From positions 124,001 through 188,000 of the forward strand of contig NZ_LQBQ01000038.1 in assembly GCF_001507595.1 (NCBI RefSeq): 64,000 nt of DNA, read 5' to 3'. Below, piece by piece: positions 9,106 through 19,924 of the stretch. The DNA is from Ruegeria marisrubri. GTDB taxonomy: Bacteria > Pseudomonadota > Alphaproteobacteria > Rhodobacterales > Rhodobacteraceae. The translations under genes and the position numbers were made by a program. A model generated the notes under the pieces. The model made no database searches. It saw nothing but the letters and a program-made list of their open reading frames with translations, and was not told the DNA's origin. Within the stretch, counting starts at the first letter, position 1; every line of letters starts with the position of its first letter.

Positions 9106-9894
9106 CTACCTTTTCCGGGCGACCAGCATCACCGGGTCATAGGTGAGCGACAGCATTCCGTTTCGCTCAAAGCGTTCGCGATAGGCACTTTCGAAGCTAC
9201 GCAGCTGTTGCTTGCTCCACCGATCCCGCGCCCTGCCGTTGACGCCCGTGGCCCTGAGGTGGCGCAGCACATCGACGGCCGTGGGAAACTCCAGCACGAT
9301 CGGCTGCTGACGGATGGCTTTCAGTTCCAGCCCCGGCGGCAGGATGCCGGGCCAGTCGCCCACGTTCAGATAGTTCGGCGCGGCGGCCGCCGAGCCCAGC
9401 GCGGCCAGTTCTCGGAACTGTGCGGTGCCGAAGCCCGACAGGGCCAGCCAGCCGCCGGGCCCAAGCGATGCGCAGAGCCGCTCCAACACCTCGGGCAAAT
9501 CGGGCAGCCATTGCACCGTCGAGGCCGACGCGATCAGGTCGTATTCCTGCGGCAACCGGAGCGTCTCGACCGGGCCAGCAACGAAACGGAGAGGCACGCC
9601 TTGTTTCCTTGCCGCCGCACCCGCAAGCTCCGCGGCCTCTGCCACGAGATCGTTCAGCGTCAGCGCGCCTATCGAGAACCGCTGCAACAGGGCTTCGGTC
9701 AGGTGGCCGGTCCCGCATCCGAATTCCAGCACGTTGCCGAACTGCTCTGGCGCGCCGCATTCGGCGAGCAGTCCGGCCAGGTCACGCGAGATCTGCGCCT
9801 GCGCGCGGGCGGCCTGATGATATGTTCCCAGCCCCCGGCGAAAGCACTGGCCGACACGGGTCGAAGAGGTTTCGGGCAGCAGATGGTCCTTCAT
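9106..9894 (-). CDS. bioC: Malonyl-ACP O-methyltransferase
   Basis: A class I SAM methyltransferase of 262 residues. Motif I is VLEFGCGTGHLTEALLQ (near residue 55), and a motif like STVQWLPDLPEVLERL follows near 130, typical of BioC. BioC methylates malonyl-ACP so that fatty acid synthesis can elongate it to pimeloyl-ACP methyl ester. Its ATG overlaps the bioG stop by 4 bases, and it is the last gene of bioBFDAGC. The pairing with BioG supports this over a generic methyltransferase. Confidence 0.9.
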   Translation of the reverse strand: MKDHLLPETSSTRVGQCFRRGLGTYHQAARAQAQISRDLAGLLAECGAPEQFGNVLEFGCGTGHLTEALLQRFSIGALTLNDLVAEAAELAGAAARKQGVPLRFVAGPVETLRLPQEYDLIASASTVQWLPDLPEVLERLCASLGPGGWLALSGFGTAQFRELAALGSAAAAPNYLNVGDWPGILPPGLELKAIRQQPIVLEFPTAVDVLRHLRATGVNGRARDRWSKQQLRSFESAYRERFERNGMLSLTYDPVMLVARKR

Positions 9895-10508
9895 GCGAAC
9901 ATCTCCTCCCAGGTCTCGAACCGCTCGAAGGGCGCGTGAGGTGCAGGGATTTCACGCACGTCCTGCCCCTCCCACGCCCTTCGCATGTTGGCCGGGGGAA
10001 AGATCTTGTCTTTCGTGCCGATCCAGATCCGGTCGAAGGCTGTGGCCGGGGCATCGCCTCGCGCCTCGATCGCCCGCAATTCCTGCTGGCGGGCTTCGAC
10101 ATCCATTTCCGCCTGGGGCTGCGCCGCACCGAACGCCCGCGCGAGAAACAGTTGATACGCACCGGGGCTGAGGGTTTCGACCGTCTTTCTCATCGCAACG
10201 GGCGGAATGCCGAAGGTCCGGTCGACCGGGTGCAAGGTGCCGTTCACCGCGACCTTGCGGGCGAACGGGTCGGGCCTGCCGGCCTGCCAATGTGCGTAGG
10301 ACGCGACGCCAAAGGACCACGCCAGCAGGCTGACGCGCCGGTAGGAGGACAGGTCGGGCAGATCGGTTGCCAGATCGCGGTAGTCCTCGACGAACAGAAC
10401 GTCCTGCGGCCCGCGCAGATGCAGGAAGGGGGACGGCCCGACCGCCCAGCCGCCGAAGACGGCGATCGCCTCGTCGGCGCCGCTATTTTTCAGCCAGCGG
10501 GCCTGCAT
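9891..10508 (-). CDS. bioG: Pimeloyl-ACP methyl ester esterase, BioG family
   Basis: About 205 residues, starting at ATG 10508 ([20 protein letters not shown]), where ATGA overlaps the bioA stop; a longer upstream frame lies inside bioA and is rejected. It matches the BioG/DUF452 alpha/beta-hydrolase type. The nucleophile serine is in LLAWSFGVASYAHW, an aspartate in DRIWIGTKDKIFPP and a histidine in IPAPHAPFERF. BioG removes the methyl ester that BioC added and so stops elongation at C7. It replaces BioH, which is not seen here. Its genetic coupling with bioC on one side and bioA on the other makes the call firm. Confidence 0.88.
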   Translation of the reverse strand: MQARWLKNSGADEAIAVFGGWAVGPSPFLHLRGPQDVLFVEDYRDLATDLPDLSSYRRVSLLAWSFGVASYAHWQAGRPDPFARKVAVNGTLHPVDRTFGIPPVAMRKTVETLSPGAYQLFLARAFGAAQPQAEMDVEARQQELRAIEARGDAPATAFDRIWIGTKDKIFPPANMRRAWEGQDVREIPAPHAPFERFETWEEMFA

Positions 10509-11806
10509 CAGAGCTCCCGCGCCAGGCGCAGCATCCCGGCCGTGATCCGGCCGAGCGAGTCCGGGTCGGTTACAAAGGGCGGCATGCAATAGATGTTGTT
10601 GCCGAAGGGGCGCAGGAACACGCCCATCTCACGGGCGCGGGCGTGGGCCTCGTCGGCGGAAACGCGGTGGTTCATCTCGATCACGCCGATCGCGCCCAGC
10701 ACCCGCACGTCGCGGACATTGGGCAAGGCGCGCGCCGGGGCAAGTTCCTGTTCCATCTGCGCCGCGATACCCGCAACGGTGCCGCGCCAGTCCTGCCCGG
10801 TCAGCAGGTCGAGCGAGGCCTGCGCCGCCGCGCAGGCCAGCGGATTGGCCATGTAGGTCGGCCCGTGCATGAAGATGCCGGGGTTGCCGCCGCCCACCCC
10901 CTCGGCCACGCGGTCGTTGGTCATGGTGCAGGCAAACGAGATATGTCCGCCGGTCAGCCCCTTGCCCAGACAGATGATGTCGGGCTCGACGGCGCAGAAA
11001 TCGGTGGCGAACAGCTCTCCGGTGCGGCCGAAACCCGTCGCGATCTCGTCGAAGATAAGCAGGATGCCGAATTCGTCACACAGCGCCCGCGCGCCGTTCA
11101 GGTAGTCGGGGTGATAGAAATACATCCCCCCAGTGCCCTGCACGACGGGTTCGAGGATGAAGGCGGCGATCTCGCCTGCGTGGGCCTCGAAGACCGCGCG
11201 CAGCTCGCCCAGACCGTTCCGCGCCGGATCCTCGTCCCAGTCCTGCCCGATGGTCACCGGCGGGCGCGAGACGAAATGCTGCACGCTCAGCGCCCCCTGG
11301 AACAGGTGGTGCATCCCGGTGTCCGGGTCGCAGACGCTCATCGCCTTCCAGGTGTCGCCGTGATAGCCCGAGCGGATCGTGGCGAATTTGCTGCGACCCG
11401 GGAAACCCACCGCGTGCTGATACTGCACCGCCATCTTCATCGCCACTTCGACGGAAACCGAACCGCTGTCGCAATAAAAGATGCGGGTCAGGCTGGCGGG
11501 CGTGATTTCCAGCAGCTTGCGGCCCAGATCGACCGCCGGATCATGGGTCAGACCGCCGAACATCACATGCGGCAGGCGGTCGAGCTGGTCGTGGATCGCG
11601 CGGGTGATCGCCGGGTTGCGGTGGCCGTGCATCATGCACCACCACGAGGACATGGCGTCGATCAGCCGGGTGCCGTCGTCGAGGGTGATGAACAGCCCCT
11701 CGCTTTCCTTGACCAGAAATGTCGGCCCCGGTTTGGTGACATTCGTATAGGGGTGCCAGAGATGTTTCTGGTCGAATGCCAACTGGCTCAGATCGCGGTC
11801 GGTCAT
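10508..11806 (-). CDS. bioA: Adenosylmethionine-8-amino-7-oxononanoate aminotransferase
   Basis: A class III PLP aminotransferase of 432 residues. It converts KAPA to DAPA with SAM as amino donor. Motifs: [18 protein letters not shown] at the N terminus, [15 protein letters not shown] near 50, [19 protein letters not shown] with the PLP aspartate, and the lysine in [16 protein letters not shown]. The SSWW pattern near the substrate pocket is characteristic of BioA. The start overlaps the bioD stop by 4 bases and the stop overlaps bioG. Confidence 0.95.
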   Translation of the reverse strand: MTDRDLSQLAFDQKHLWHPYTNVTKPGPTFLVKESEGLFITLDDGTRLIDAMSSWWCMMHGHRNPAITRAIHDQLDRLPHVMFGGLTHDPAVDLGRKLLEITPASLTRIFYCDSGSVSVEVAMKMAVQYQHAVGFPGRSKFATIRSGYHGDTWKAMSVCDPDTGMHHLFQGALSVQHFVSRPPVTIGQDWDEDPARNGLGELRAVFEAHAGEIAAFILEPVVQGTGGMYFYHPDYLNGARALCDEFGILLIFDEIATGFGRTGELFATDFCAVEPDIICLGKGLTGGHISFACTMTNDRVAEGVGGGNPGIFMHGPTYMANPLACAAAQASLDLLTGQDWRGTVAGIAAQMEQELAPARALPNVRDVRVLGAIGVIEMNHRVSADEAHARAREMGVFLRPFGNNIYCMPPFVTDPDSLGRITAGMLRLAREL

Positions 11807-12432
11807 CGGGTCAGCGCCTTTCGGATCGTGTCGCAGTCGATATGGGCGGCGAAGGCCTGGGCCAGGGTTTCGGGCGTCAGCGGGTCGATCATCGGCAACC
11901 GCCCCAGATGCGCGACCTTGCCGAAATCGACGATGGTCTGCTCCACCTGCGGTTCAGCCTCGCCGACAAAGGCCACGCCCACCACCGGGCACCCGGCCTC
12001 GCGCAGCGCCCGCAGCGACAGCAGCGTGTGGTTGATGGTGCCAAGCCGTGTTCTGGCGCACAGGATCACCGGAGCGCCCCAGCGGGCAAAGAGATCAAGA
12101 TAAAGCACCCGCCGGTTCAGCGGCACCATCAGCCCGCCGGCCCCTTCGGCCACCAGAACCGTGTCGGTTTCGGGCAGGGTCAGCGTATCTGGGTCGATCT
12201 CGACCCCTTCGGCCTCGGCCGACAGGTGCGGCGAGGCGGGCAGTTGCAGCAGATACCCCTCGGGCAGTGCCGGGCGGCCGGACAGGCGCGCGACGATCTG
12301 GCTGTCGGTCTCGGCCTCGATGCCCGATTGCACTGGCTTCCAATAGGTGCCGCCAAGGGCCTGCACCAGCCCGGCCGAAAACACCGTCTTGCCGATCTCA
12401 GTATCGGTGCCGGTGACGATCAGAGCGGTCAT
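11803..12432 (-). CDS. bioD: Dethiobiotin synthetase
   Basis: A 209-residue P-loop enzyme. The N-terminal [16 protein letters not shown] is the BioD version of the Walker A loop (near residue 7). [15 protein letters not shown] and [15 protein letters not shown] follow as expected for substrate and carbamate chemistry. It closes the ureido ring of dethiobiotin from DAPA, CO2 and ATP. It overlaps bioF and bioA by 4 bases on each side, showing tight translational coupling in the operon. Confidence 0.95.
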   Translation of the reverse strand: MTALIVTGTDTEIGKTVFSAGLVQALGGTYWKPVQSGIEAETDSQIVARLSGRPALPEGYLLQLPASPHLSAEAEGVEIDPDTLTLPETDTVLVAEGAGGLMVPLNRRVLYLDLFARWGAPVILCARTRLGTINHTLLSLRALREAGCPVVGVAFVGEAEPQVEQTIVDFGKVAHLGRLPMIDPLTPETLAQAFAAHIDCDTIRKALTR

Positions 12433-13562
12433 GGCGCCTCCTTCAGGATCTCGGCCAGGTCGGTGAACATCGCGGTGATCACCGGCGCGGGCGTATTCAG
12501 CGTGATCGAGATGCGCAAGCGTGACGTTCCGCGCGGGACGGTGGGGGGACGGATGCCGCGGATGTCATGGCCCCGCGCCTGCAACTGCGCCGCCGCCGCC
12601 ATGGTGCGTTTGTCATCCCCGATAATCACCGGCAGGATCTGGCTTTGGAACCGCGCCAGCCCGCATAGTCGGCCAGCCTCGGCCCAGGCGTGGCGGATGC
12701 CCTGCCAGGCGCGGTCGCGGCGTTCGGGGTTGTCAGCCAGTTCGCGCAGCGCCGCGCGCACCAGCGCGGCATTCAGCGGTGACGGCGCGGTGGCGAAGAT
12801 GAAGCTGCGCGCCTTGTTGACCAGCGTTTCGATCAGCACCGCCGGCCCGCAGATCAGCGCCCCGGAAACCCCCAGCGCCTTGCCGCAGGTATGCAGCGAC
12901 AGGACGTTGGGCGCCGCCGCGATGTCATGCCCAAGCCCCCGGCCCAGATCGCCGAAAACACCTGTCGAATGGGCCTCGTCCACCACCAGAACCGCGCCCT
13001 CGGCATCGGCCAGCGCCTTGAGCGCGGCCAGCGGCGCCAGGTCGCCATCCATGGAATAGACCGCTTCGACCGCGATCCAGACCTGCCCTCGACCGCCCGC
13101 CTCGCGCCACTTGCGCAGCTGCGCGGCGGCATCGTCGGCGTCGTTGTGGGCAAAGGCACGAGTCTCGGCCCGGCCCAGCCGCATGCCGTCATGGGTGCTG
13201 GCATGGATCAGCGCATCATGCAGCACCAGATCGCCCTGCCCCGGCAGGGTGGAAAAGATCGCCTGATTGGCGGTAAAGCCGCCGCCCATGAACAGCGCCG
13301 CCTCGGTGCCGAAAAACGTCGCCGCTTCGGATTCGAGCAGCTGATGCTCGGCATCATTGCCGCGCAGCAGGCGCGAGCCGCCCGCCCCGACCGGCACGCC
13401 GCGGGCCAGCGCCTCGGCCGCGGCTTTGCGCAGCACGTCGTCGCCCGCCAGCCCCAGATAGTCATTCGACGAGAAATCATGCCCCGCGCGCGCCATCAGC
13501 TGGCGGTGGCGGCCTCGTTCCTTCAGCGTCTGCAGAACCTGTGCGTGGCGCGGAAAGCCCAT
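12429..13562 (-). CDS. bioF: 8-amino-7-oxononanoate synthase
   Basis: A 377-residue alpha-oxoamine synthase. It condenses pimeloyl-ACP (or CoA) with L-alanine to give KAPA. Visible are [13 protein letters not shown] near 30, [12 protein letters not shown] near 60, [17 protein letters not shown] near 193, and the PLP lysine K228 in [15 protein letters not shown]. It resembles hemA of this window in fold but has the alanine-type bio context. The ATG sits directly after the bioB stop. Confidence 0.94.
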   Translation of the reverse strand: MGFPRHAQVLQTLKERGRHRQLMARAGHDFSSNDYLGLAGDDVLRKAAAEALARGVPVGAGGSRLLRGNDAEHQLLESEAATFFGTEAALFMGGGFTANQAIFSTLPGQGDLVLHDALIHASTHDGMRLGRAETRAFAHNDADDAAAQLRKWREAGGRGQVWIAVEAVYSMDGDLAPLAALKALADAEGAVLVVDEAHSTGVFGDLGRGLGHDIAAAPNVLSLHTCGKALGVSGALICGPAVLIETLVNKARSFIFATAPSPLNAALVRAALRELADNPERRDRAWQGIRHAWAEAGRLCGLARFQSQILPVIIGDDKRTMAAAAQLQARGHDIRGIRPPTVPRGTSRLRISITLNTPAPVITAMFTDLAEILKEAP

Positions 13563-14540
13563 CTACCTGCTACCGTCGCAGCCCACCGCCATGGCCGTCA
13601 TGCCGAGACGGTCGAACAGCGCCTGGTCCTTGTCCTCTTCGGGGTTGTCCGCCGTCAGCAGCGTATCGCCCACGAAGATCGAGTTCGCCCCAGCGAAAAA
13701 GCACATCGCCTGCATCTCGTCGCTCATGTCGGTGCGGCCGGCCGACAGGCGCACATGCGATTTCGGCATCAGGATCCGGGCCAGGGCCACCGTGCGCACG
13801 AATTCGATCGGGTCGAGCTTCTCGACATCGGCCAGCGGCGTGTTCTCGATCGGGATGAGCATGTTGACCGGCACGGAATCGGGATGCTGGTCCAGCGTGG
13901 CCAGCGCCAGCAGCATGTCGATCCGGTCCATCTGCTGCTCGCCCATGCCGACGATCCCGCCGGCGCAGACCTTGATGCCCACCTCACGCACGCGGTTCAG
14001 CGTGTCGATCCGGTCAGCAAAGGTCCGGGTGGTGATGATCTCGGAGTAGTAGCGTTCCGAGGTGTCGATGTTGTGGTTGTAGTAATCCAGCCCCGCGTCG
14101 CGCAGGCGAACGACCTGGTTGTCGTCCAGCATGCCCAGCGTCATGCAGGTCTCCATTCCCAGCGCCTTGACGCCCTCGATCATCGCGGCCAGCGCATCCA
14201 TGTCGCGGTCCTTGGGCGAGCGCCACGCGGCCCCCATGCAGTACCGGGTCGCCCCGCCTTCCTTGGCCTTTTTGGCCTCGGCGATCACGCGTTCGACCTC
14301 GATCAGCTTCGAGGCCGACAGCTTGGCCCCGTTGCGTGCCGATTGCGAGCAATAGGCGCAGTCCTCGGCGCAGCCGCCGGTCTTGATGCTCAGCAGTTTG
14401 GATTTCTGCACCTGGTTGGGATCGAAATGCTGGCGATGCACGCTGTGCGCCTGGAACAGCAGATCCATGAAGGGCTGGTTGTAGATCTTCTCGGCCTCTT
14501 CGCGCGTCCAGTCGGTGCGAATGTCACAGGTGTCTAGCAT
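13563..14540 (-). CDS. bioB: Biotin synthase
   Basis: A radical-SAM enzyme that inserts sulfur into dethiobiotin. I start it at ATG 14540 ([20 protein letters not shown], 325 residues), with AGGAAAGG a few bases upstream; the frame extends 20 codons further but without a site. The 4Fe-4S motif is C57-x3-C61-x2-C64 (CAEDCAYC). [12 protein letters not shown] and the [12 protein letters not shown] region match BioB. The 2Fe-2S cluster is expected at the conserved cysteines further on. It is the first gene of bioBFDAGC. No BioR-like box (TTATCTATAA type) was seen upstream. Confidence 0.95.
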   Translation of the reverse strand: MLDTCDIRTDWTREEAEKIYNQPFMDLLFQAHSVHRQHFDPNQVQKSKLLSIKTGGCAEDCAYCSQSARNGAKLSASKLIEVERVIAEAKKAKEGGATRYCMGAAWRSPKDRDMDALAAMIEGVKALGMETCMTLGMLDDNQVVRLRDAGLDYYNHNIDTSERYYSEIITTRTFADRIDTLNRVREVGIKVCAGGIVGMGEQQMDRIDMLLALATLDQHPDSVPVNMLIPIENTPLADVEKLDPIEFVRTVALARILMPKSHVRLSAGRTDMSDEMQAMCFFAGANSIFVGDTLLTADNPEEDKDQALFDRLGMTAMAVGCDGSR

Positions 14541-14990
14541 TATGTCGCCTTTCCTCGTCCCGGGTTGCGTCTCAATCGCGAAAACTTGCCGCGGTTGCAA
14601 GAGCGCAAAGCGCGGCGGATCGCTGCGGCCAGATCGGGATTGCGGAGTGTTTCCCGAGGCGCAGCAGGCTGAAGTTTCAAGGTGATAGCGGAAATGCGAC
14701 GCAAGTGTTTACGAAACCTCTGGCCGCGCAACCGCCCATCGGCACGCCGACGGCGCCATCGCGGAAACCGCGCATGGCGACAAGCCGAAGTCGCAGGCAC
14801 CGGCGCCCGCCGCAAGGGCCCCACCCCAGGCCAATGCCGACCTATACACATGGCAGGAACGGCGATAAAGTTGCTTTGACAACGGCAGCTTATGCGCGCC
14901 GGATCAAGCATGAACACGCATCTGGTTCAACGGCCGCACCGGCGTGCCACCGGCATATGGAACGGCGCTTAGACGGAAAGGGATCGTAGC
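14541..14990. other. Divergent intergenic region between bioB and the glutamate dehydrogenase gene
   Basis: A 450-base gap that must hold promoters for the biotin operon (leftward) and for gdh (rightward). Small frames here look like noise. A TTGACA hexamer lies at 14876-14881, but no convincing -10 element follows at the right distance. No riboswitch, BioR box or tRNA was recognised. Confidence 0.4.
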
Positions 14991-17900
14991 ATGGCTTTCA
15001 ACTCCGCGGAGAAGGTGGCGAACCGGCTTGACGAGGTGCGCGCTCTGGCAGCCGAGCGGCTCGAGCGGTCCGACGCCGGGGCCTTTCGCGAGGTTATCGA
15101 CATTTTCGCCGCCACCGCCGCGCATGACGAAATCCTCGAGCAACCCGCCGAAGAGCTTTATGGCTCGCTGCTGGCGCTCTGGAAATTCTGTCAGACCCGC
15201 AACCCCGGGGAAAGCAAGGTCAGGATCTACAATCCGCGCATCGCCGAGCACGGCTGGGAATCGAGTCACACGATCCTCGAGGCGATCAACGACGATATGC
15301 CGTTTTTGGTGGATTCGCTCACTGCCCTGCTCACCGAAAAGGGGCTCGCGCTGCACGCATTGGTCCACCCCGTGCTCCAGGTCAGGCGCGACTCGAAGGG
15401 GGCGCTGGCCGGTCTCTGCAAGCCCGGCGAAAAGAACACGATCAGCGAATCCGTCATCCAGGTGAAAATCGACCAGGTTGCGGACCCCAAGGCGCTCGCG
15501 GAATTGGGCAACGAGATCGAGAGCATGTTCGCCGACGTCACCGTGGCAGTGACCGACTGGCGCGAGATGCTTTCGAAGCTGGACGATGTGACGGCGGACC
15601 TGAAGAAAAAGGCGCCCAAGTCCGAGGCCGACGCAACCGCCGAAGCCTGCGAGTTTCTCGACTGGATGGCCGCCAATCATTTCACCTTTCTCGGCTACCG
15701 CCATTTTGCGCTGAAAAAATCCGACTCGAAGCTGAGCATGGAGCCGGGGCCTGGTCTGGGGCTCATGCGCGACCCGGACTACACGGTGATGCGTGATGCC
15801 GATGGCAAGTTCACGCACTGGACACCGCAGATCTCGGATGTCACGCGCGACCCGTCATCCCTCCTCATCATCAAGGCCAATCGCCGCTCTACCGTGCATC
15901 GGCCCGTTCATTTCGACGTGGTGGCGGTCAAGGAGTTGAATGACAATGGCGTGATGGTCGGAGAGCACGTTTTCATCGGGCTCTTCACGTCAGCGGCCTA
16001 CAACCGGAGCCCGCGCGAGATACCGCTGCTACGGGGCAAGGTCGCCCGGGTCATCGAACGCGCCGGTTTCGCACCGTCGAGCCATGACGGAAAGGCCCTG
16101 ACCAACGTGCTGGAAACCTATCCACGCGACGAGCTGTTCCAGGCGTCCGAGGCGCAGTTGCTGGAGAACGCGGTGGGTGTGCTGCATCTGGCGACCCGGC
16201 CCAGAACGCGGCTGTTTCCAAGGCCTGACCGTTTCGGGCGCTTCGTCTCTTGCATCGTCTATGTGCCTCGGGAACGGTACAACACCGAGATCCGGATCCG
16301 GATCGGCAACATCCTCTGCGATGCGCTCGACGGACGCGTCGCCTCTTGGGAACCGTCATTCAGGACCGAAGGGCTGGCCCGGATCCACTTCGTGATCGCG
16401 ATGTCCGGCGGGCGCATCCCGGACTACGATGCCGCCGCCATCGAGGCCGAAGTCGCCACGGCCGTCCGGTCCTGGAGCGACATGCTCCTCGAGACATTGA
16501 CCGACCGCTGCGGCGAGGCCGAGGGCGCGCGCCTGCATGCCCGCTATGGCAAGGGTTTCAGCGCCAGCTACCGCGACGACGTGCAGGTCGCCGCCGCGAT
16601 CGGCGACATCGAAAAGCTTGAGACAATCAGCGAGGACAAGCCGCTCGCGCTGCATTTCTACCGCCGGCTCGAAGACAGCGAGACCACGGCGCGTTTCAAG
16701 ATCTATCACCATGGCGGGCCCGTGCCGCTGTCTGACGCGCTGCCGGTGCTCGAGAACATGGGTTTTCGGATTCTCAACGAACATCCCTACAGGGTCGAAC
16801 TTGGGGACACCGACAGCTGGATCCACGACTTCCACATGGAATCGGCGGCGGGGGTGGAAATCGATCTTTCGGAACTGCGCGCCAAGCTGGAGGATGCCTT
16901 CGACGCGACCTGGAACGGGCTTGTCGATGACGACCCGCTGAACCGGCTTGTGGTGCTGTCGGGGCTGAGCGCGCGCGAGACGGCGCTGCTGCGGGCCTAC
17001 AGCCGCTTTCTGCGCCAGGCCCGCATACCCTACTCGATAGATTACATGGAGGATGCGCTCGCCCAGTATCCCGAGATCGCGCACAGTCTGGTTGCACTCT
17101 TCGCGGCCCAGTTCGACCCCGAAAACAAGCTTGATGCCGAAGGCCGCGGAGCCGAGCGCGCCCGGATCATGGCCCAGATCGACGCCGCGCTCGAGGACGT
17201 GCCCAGCCTCGACATGGACCGGATTCTGCGGCGTTTCCGCAACGCGATCGCATCGACGCTCAGAACCAACTACTACCAGCCGGGCGCAGACGGGCGGCCA
17301 AAATCCTATTTCTCCTTCAAGTTCGACTGCGACGAACTCGACGAATTGCCGCTTCCGCGTCCGTGGCGCGAGATCTTCGTCTACTCTCCGTGGGTCGAAG
17401 GGGTGCATCTCAGGGGCGGCCCCGTCGCGCGGGGCGGCTTGCGCTGGTCGGACCGCAAAGAGGACTACCGCACCGAGGTGCTGGGTCTCGTCAAGGCGCA
17501 GCAAGTCAAGAACGCGGTCATCGTGCCGGTGGGGTCCAAGGGTGGCTTTCTGCCCAAGAAACTTCCGGCTGGCGGCAGCCGGGAAGAGATCCAGGCCGAG
17601 GCGATCCGCGCCTACAAGACCTTTCTCTGCGGCCTTCTGGATCTGACGGACAATCTGGTGGCCGGAGACGTGGTGCCGCCCGATGCGGTGGTGCGCCGCG
17701 ACAGTGACGACCCCTATCTGGTGGTTGCCGCCGACAAGGGCACGGCGACATTCTCGGACATCGCCAACGGAGTGGCCGCGGAATACGGCTTCTGGCTGGA
17801 CGACGCCTTCGCCTCGGGTGGCTCGAACGGCTATGACCACAAGGGCATGGGCATTACGGCCCGCGGGGCGTGGGAGGCCGTAAAGCGCCATTTCCGCGAA

Positions 17901-19811
17901 CTGGGCCAGGACACCCAGACCGAGCCGTTCGACGTGATCGGCGTCGGCGACATGTCGGGCGACGTGTTCGGCAACGGGATGCTGCTGTCCGAGCAGATCC
18001 GCCTGATCGCCGCATTCGATCACCGAGACATCTTCATCGACCCGGACCCCGATCCGGCGTCGAGCTTCGCGGAACGAAAACGGCTGTTCGAAACGCCCCG
18101 GACAAGCTGGCAGGACTATGACACCAAGCTGATCTCGAAAGGCGGCGGGGTCTTTTCGCGCGCCTCCAAGTCGATCCAGCTGACGCCCGAGATCAAGAAG
18201 CTGACCGGTCTGAAGACGGACAAGGTCACGCCCTTCCAGCTGATCAAGGCCATTCTGACCATGAAGGCCGACCTTCTCTGGTTCGGAGGCATCGGGACAT
18301 ATGTGAAGGCCTCGACCGAGACCAATGCCGACGCCGGCGACCGGGCGAATGACGCGATCCGGGTAGACGCGACCGAGCTGCGCGTGCGCGTGATCGGCGA
18401 AGGCGCCAACCTGGGCGTGACGCAGCGCGGGCGGATCGAGCTTGCGCGCAAGGGTGTCAAGGTCAACACCGACGCGGTGGACAACTCGGCCGGGGTCGAT
18501 TGCTCGGACCACGAGGTGAACATCAAGATCGCGCTCGGCGCCGTGGTCGAGGCCGGCGACATGACGCCCAAGCAGCGCAACAACCTGCTGGCAAAGATGA
18601 CCGACGAGGTTGCCGAACTGGTGCTGCGGGACAATTACGACCAGACCCTGGCCATTTCGATCACCGAAGCGCGCGCCGCCGAGATGCTGGACGATCAGGC
18701 GCGCTTCATGCGCGCCCTCGAAGCCAGCGGCAACCTGAACCGCGAGATCGAGTTGCTGCCGAGCGACGAGGCGATTGCCGAGCTCCGGGCCGCCGGGTTG
18801 GGCCTCACGCGGCCGGAAATCGCGGTGCTGGTGGCCTATGCCAAGATCGTCATCTTCGGCCAGCTCGTCGCCGCGCGCCTGCCGGATGACGAGTATTGCC
18901 AGCGGTTCCTGATCGACTACATGCCGACCCCGCTGCGCAAGAAATACCGCGATGCAATCCTCGCCCACCCCCTGCGGCGTGAAATCATCGCCACGGTGCT
19001 ATCCAACGTAGTCGTGAACGAAGCCGGTCCGTCGCTGATCAACAGGATGAGCGAAGAGACCGGCGCCGGCCCGACCGGAGTCGTCAAGGCCTTCGTCATC
19101 GGCCGCGACATTTTCGAGATCGAGGCCCTGCGCGCTGAAATCAATGCGCTCGACAACAAGGTGCCGGCAGAGGCCCAGAACGAGATGCACCTGGCGCTGT
19201 CCGACATGATTGCCTCGCAAAGCCAGGCGACCATTTCCCGCGCCAGCGACCACACGGTGGCCGAGGTGATCGCGATCTACAAGCCCGAGGTTTCGCGGAT
19301 CACCGAGTGTGTCGGAGACCTTTTGAGTCCTTTCTCGCGCAAGAGAATGGAAAAACGTATCGCTGGCTTCATATCGGCTGGAGTGCCCAAGGAACTGGCC
19401 GGGCGGATCAGCAGGCTGGAATTCCTCGGGGGCGCGCTCGACATCGTGGATGTCGCGCGGCCCAGGAAACGCGACGTGATCGACGTGGCCGAAGCCTATT
19501 TTGCCGTCGGCGCCCGTTTCGGACTCGACTGGCTGAGAACGACGGCCCGTGGAATCGAACCGGCCGATCATTGGGAGCGCGTAGCGCTTGGCCGGCTGAT
19601 AGCCGACCTGCGGTCGCAACAATCGCTGATCGCGGCGGCGGCGCTTGACATAGGTGAGGACAGGAAAGGGGCGGCCTGCGTCGATCGCTGGGCCGACGCC
19701 CATGCCGAAGCCGTGCGCCGAGCCGAACGAATGGTTCAGGAACTGCGCGAAGGGGGCGCGCTGTCCATCGCCAAGCTTGCCGTTGCTTCGTCGCGATTCC
19801 GCAGCATCTGA
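14991..19811 (+). CDS. gdhB: NAD-specific glutamate dehydrogenase, 180-kDa class
   Basis: A 1606-residue protein, the usual length for the large bacterial L-GDH family. The N-terminal ~700 residues are regulatory, with ACT-like parts. The catalytic GDH core lies around residues 730-1230: RGGPVARGGLRWSDRKEDY, KNAVIVPVGSKGGFLPKK near 840 with catalytic lysine, and the NAD-domain stretch GVGDMSGDVFGNGML near 984. It oxidises glutamate to 2-oxoglutarate and ammonia, usually in catabolism. Start is ATG 14991; an upstream GGGATC gives only a weak ribosome site. It is transcribed alone. The symbol follows common usage for this class. Confidence 0.93.
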   Translation: MAFNSAEKVANRLDEVRALAAERLERSDAGAFREVIDIFAATAAHDEILEQPAEELYGSLLALWKFCQTRNPGESKVRIYNPRIAEHGWESSHTILEAINDDMPFLVDSLTALLTEKGLALHALVHPVLQVRRDSKGALAGLCKPGEKNTISESVIQVKIDQVADPKALAELGNEIESMFADVTVAVTDWREMLSKLDDVTADLKKKAPKSEADATAEACEFLDWMAANHFTFLGYRHFALKKSDSKLSMEPGPGLGLMRDPDYTVMRDADGKFTHWTPQISDVTRDPSSLLIIKANRRSTVHRPVHFDVVAVKELNDNGVMVGEHVFIGLFTSAAYNRSPREIPLLRGKVARVIERAGFAPSSHDGKALTNVLETYPRDELFQASEAQLLENAVGVLHLATRPRTRLFPRPDRFGRFVSCIVYVPRERYNTEIRIRIGNILCDALDGRVASWEPSFRTEGLARIHFVIAMSGGRIPDYDAAAIEAEVATAVRSWSDMLLETLTDRCGEAEGARLHARYGKGFSASYRDDVQVAAAIGDIEKLETISEDKPLALHFYRRLEDSETTARFKIYHHGGPVPLSDALPVLENMGFRILNEHPYRVELGDTDSWIHDFHMESAAGVEIDLSELRAKLEDAFDATWNGLVDDDPLNRLVVLSGLSARETALLRAYSRFLRQARIPYSIDYMEDALAQYPEIAHSLVALFAAQFDPENKLDAEGRGAERARIMAQIDAALEDVPSLDMDRILRRFRNAIASTLRTNYYQPGADGRPKSYFSFKFDCDELDELPLPRPWREIFVYSPWVEGVHLRGGPVARGGLRWSDRKEDYRTEVLGLVKAQQVKNAVIVPVGSKGGFLPKKLPAGGSREEIQAEAIRAYKTFLCGLLDLTDNLVAGDVVPPDAVVRRDSDDPYLVVAADKGTATFSDIANGVAAEYGFWLDDAFASGGSNGYDHKGMGITARGAWEAVKRHFRELGQDTQTEPFDVIGVGDMSGDVFGNGMLLSEQIRLIAAFDHRDIFIDPDPDPASSFAERKRLFETPRTSWQDYDTKLISKGGGVFSRASKSIQLTPEIKKLTGLKTDKVTPFQLIKAILTMKADLLWFGGIGTYVKASTETNADAGDRANDAIRVDATELRVRVIGEGANLGVTQRGRIELARKGVKVNTDAVDNSAGVDCSDHEVNIKIALGAVVEAGDMTPKQRNNLLAKMTDEVAELVLRDNYDQTLAISITEARAAEMLDDQARFMRALEASGNLNREIELLPSDEAIAELRAAGLGLTRPEIAVLVAYAKIVIFGQLVAARLPDDEYCQRFLIDYMPTPLRKKYRDAILAHPLRREIIATVLSNVVVNEAGPSLINRMSEETGAGPTGVVKAFVIGRDIFEIEALRAEINALDNKVPAEAQNEMHLALSDMIASQSQATISRASDHTVAEVIAIYKPEVSRITECVGDLLSPFSRKRMEKRIAGFISAGVPKELAGRISRLEFLGGALDIVDVARPRKRDVIDVAEAYFAVGARFGLDWLRTTARGIEPADHWERVALGRLIADLRSQQSLIAAAALDIGEDRKGAACVDRWADAHAEAVRRAERMVQELREGGALSIAKLAVASSRFRSI

Positions 19812-19924
19812 GGCCGACGGCGGTTCGCGCGAGCAAGCGCCAGATAATGCTTGGAAGAATCAAATCCCTGCCTTAATGGCGTGGCGCACATTGGCCCGGC
19901 ACTGAACGCAAAGGATTCACGTGG

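Noticed and set aside
14876-14904. TTGACA as a promoter for gdhB
   Set aside because: No acceptable -10 hexamer 15-19 bases downstream.
16356-18968. An 870-residue frame antisense to the glutamate dehydrogenase gene
   Set aside because: Same reason: GC-driven antisense frame with no family motif.
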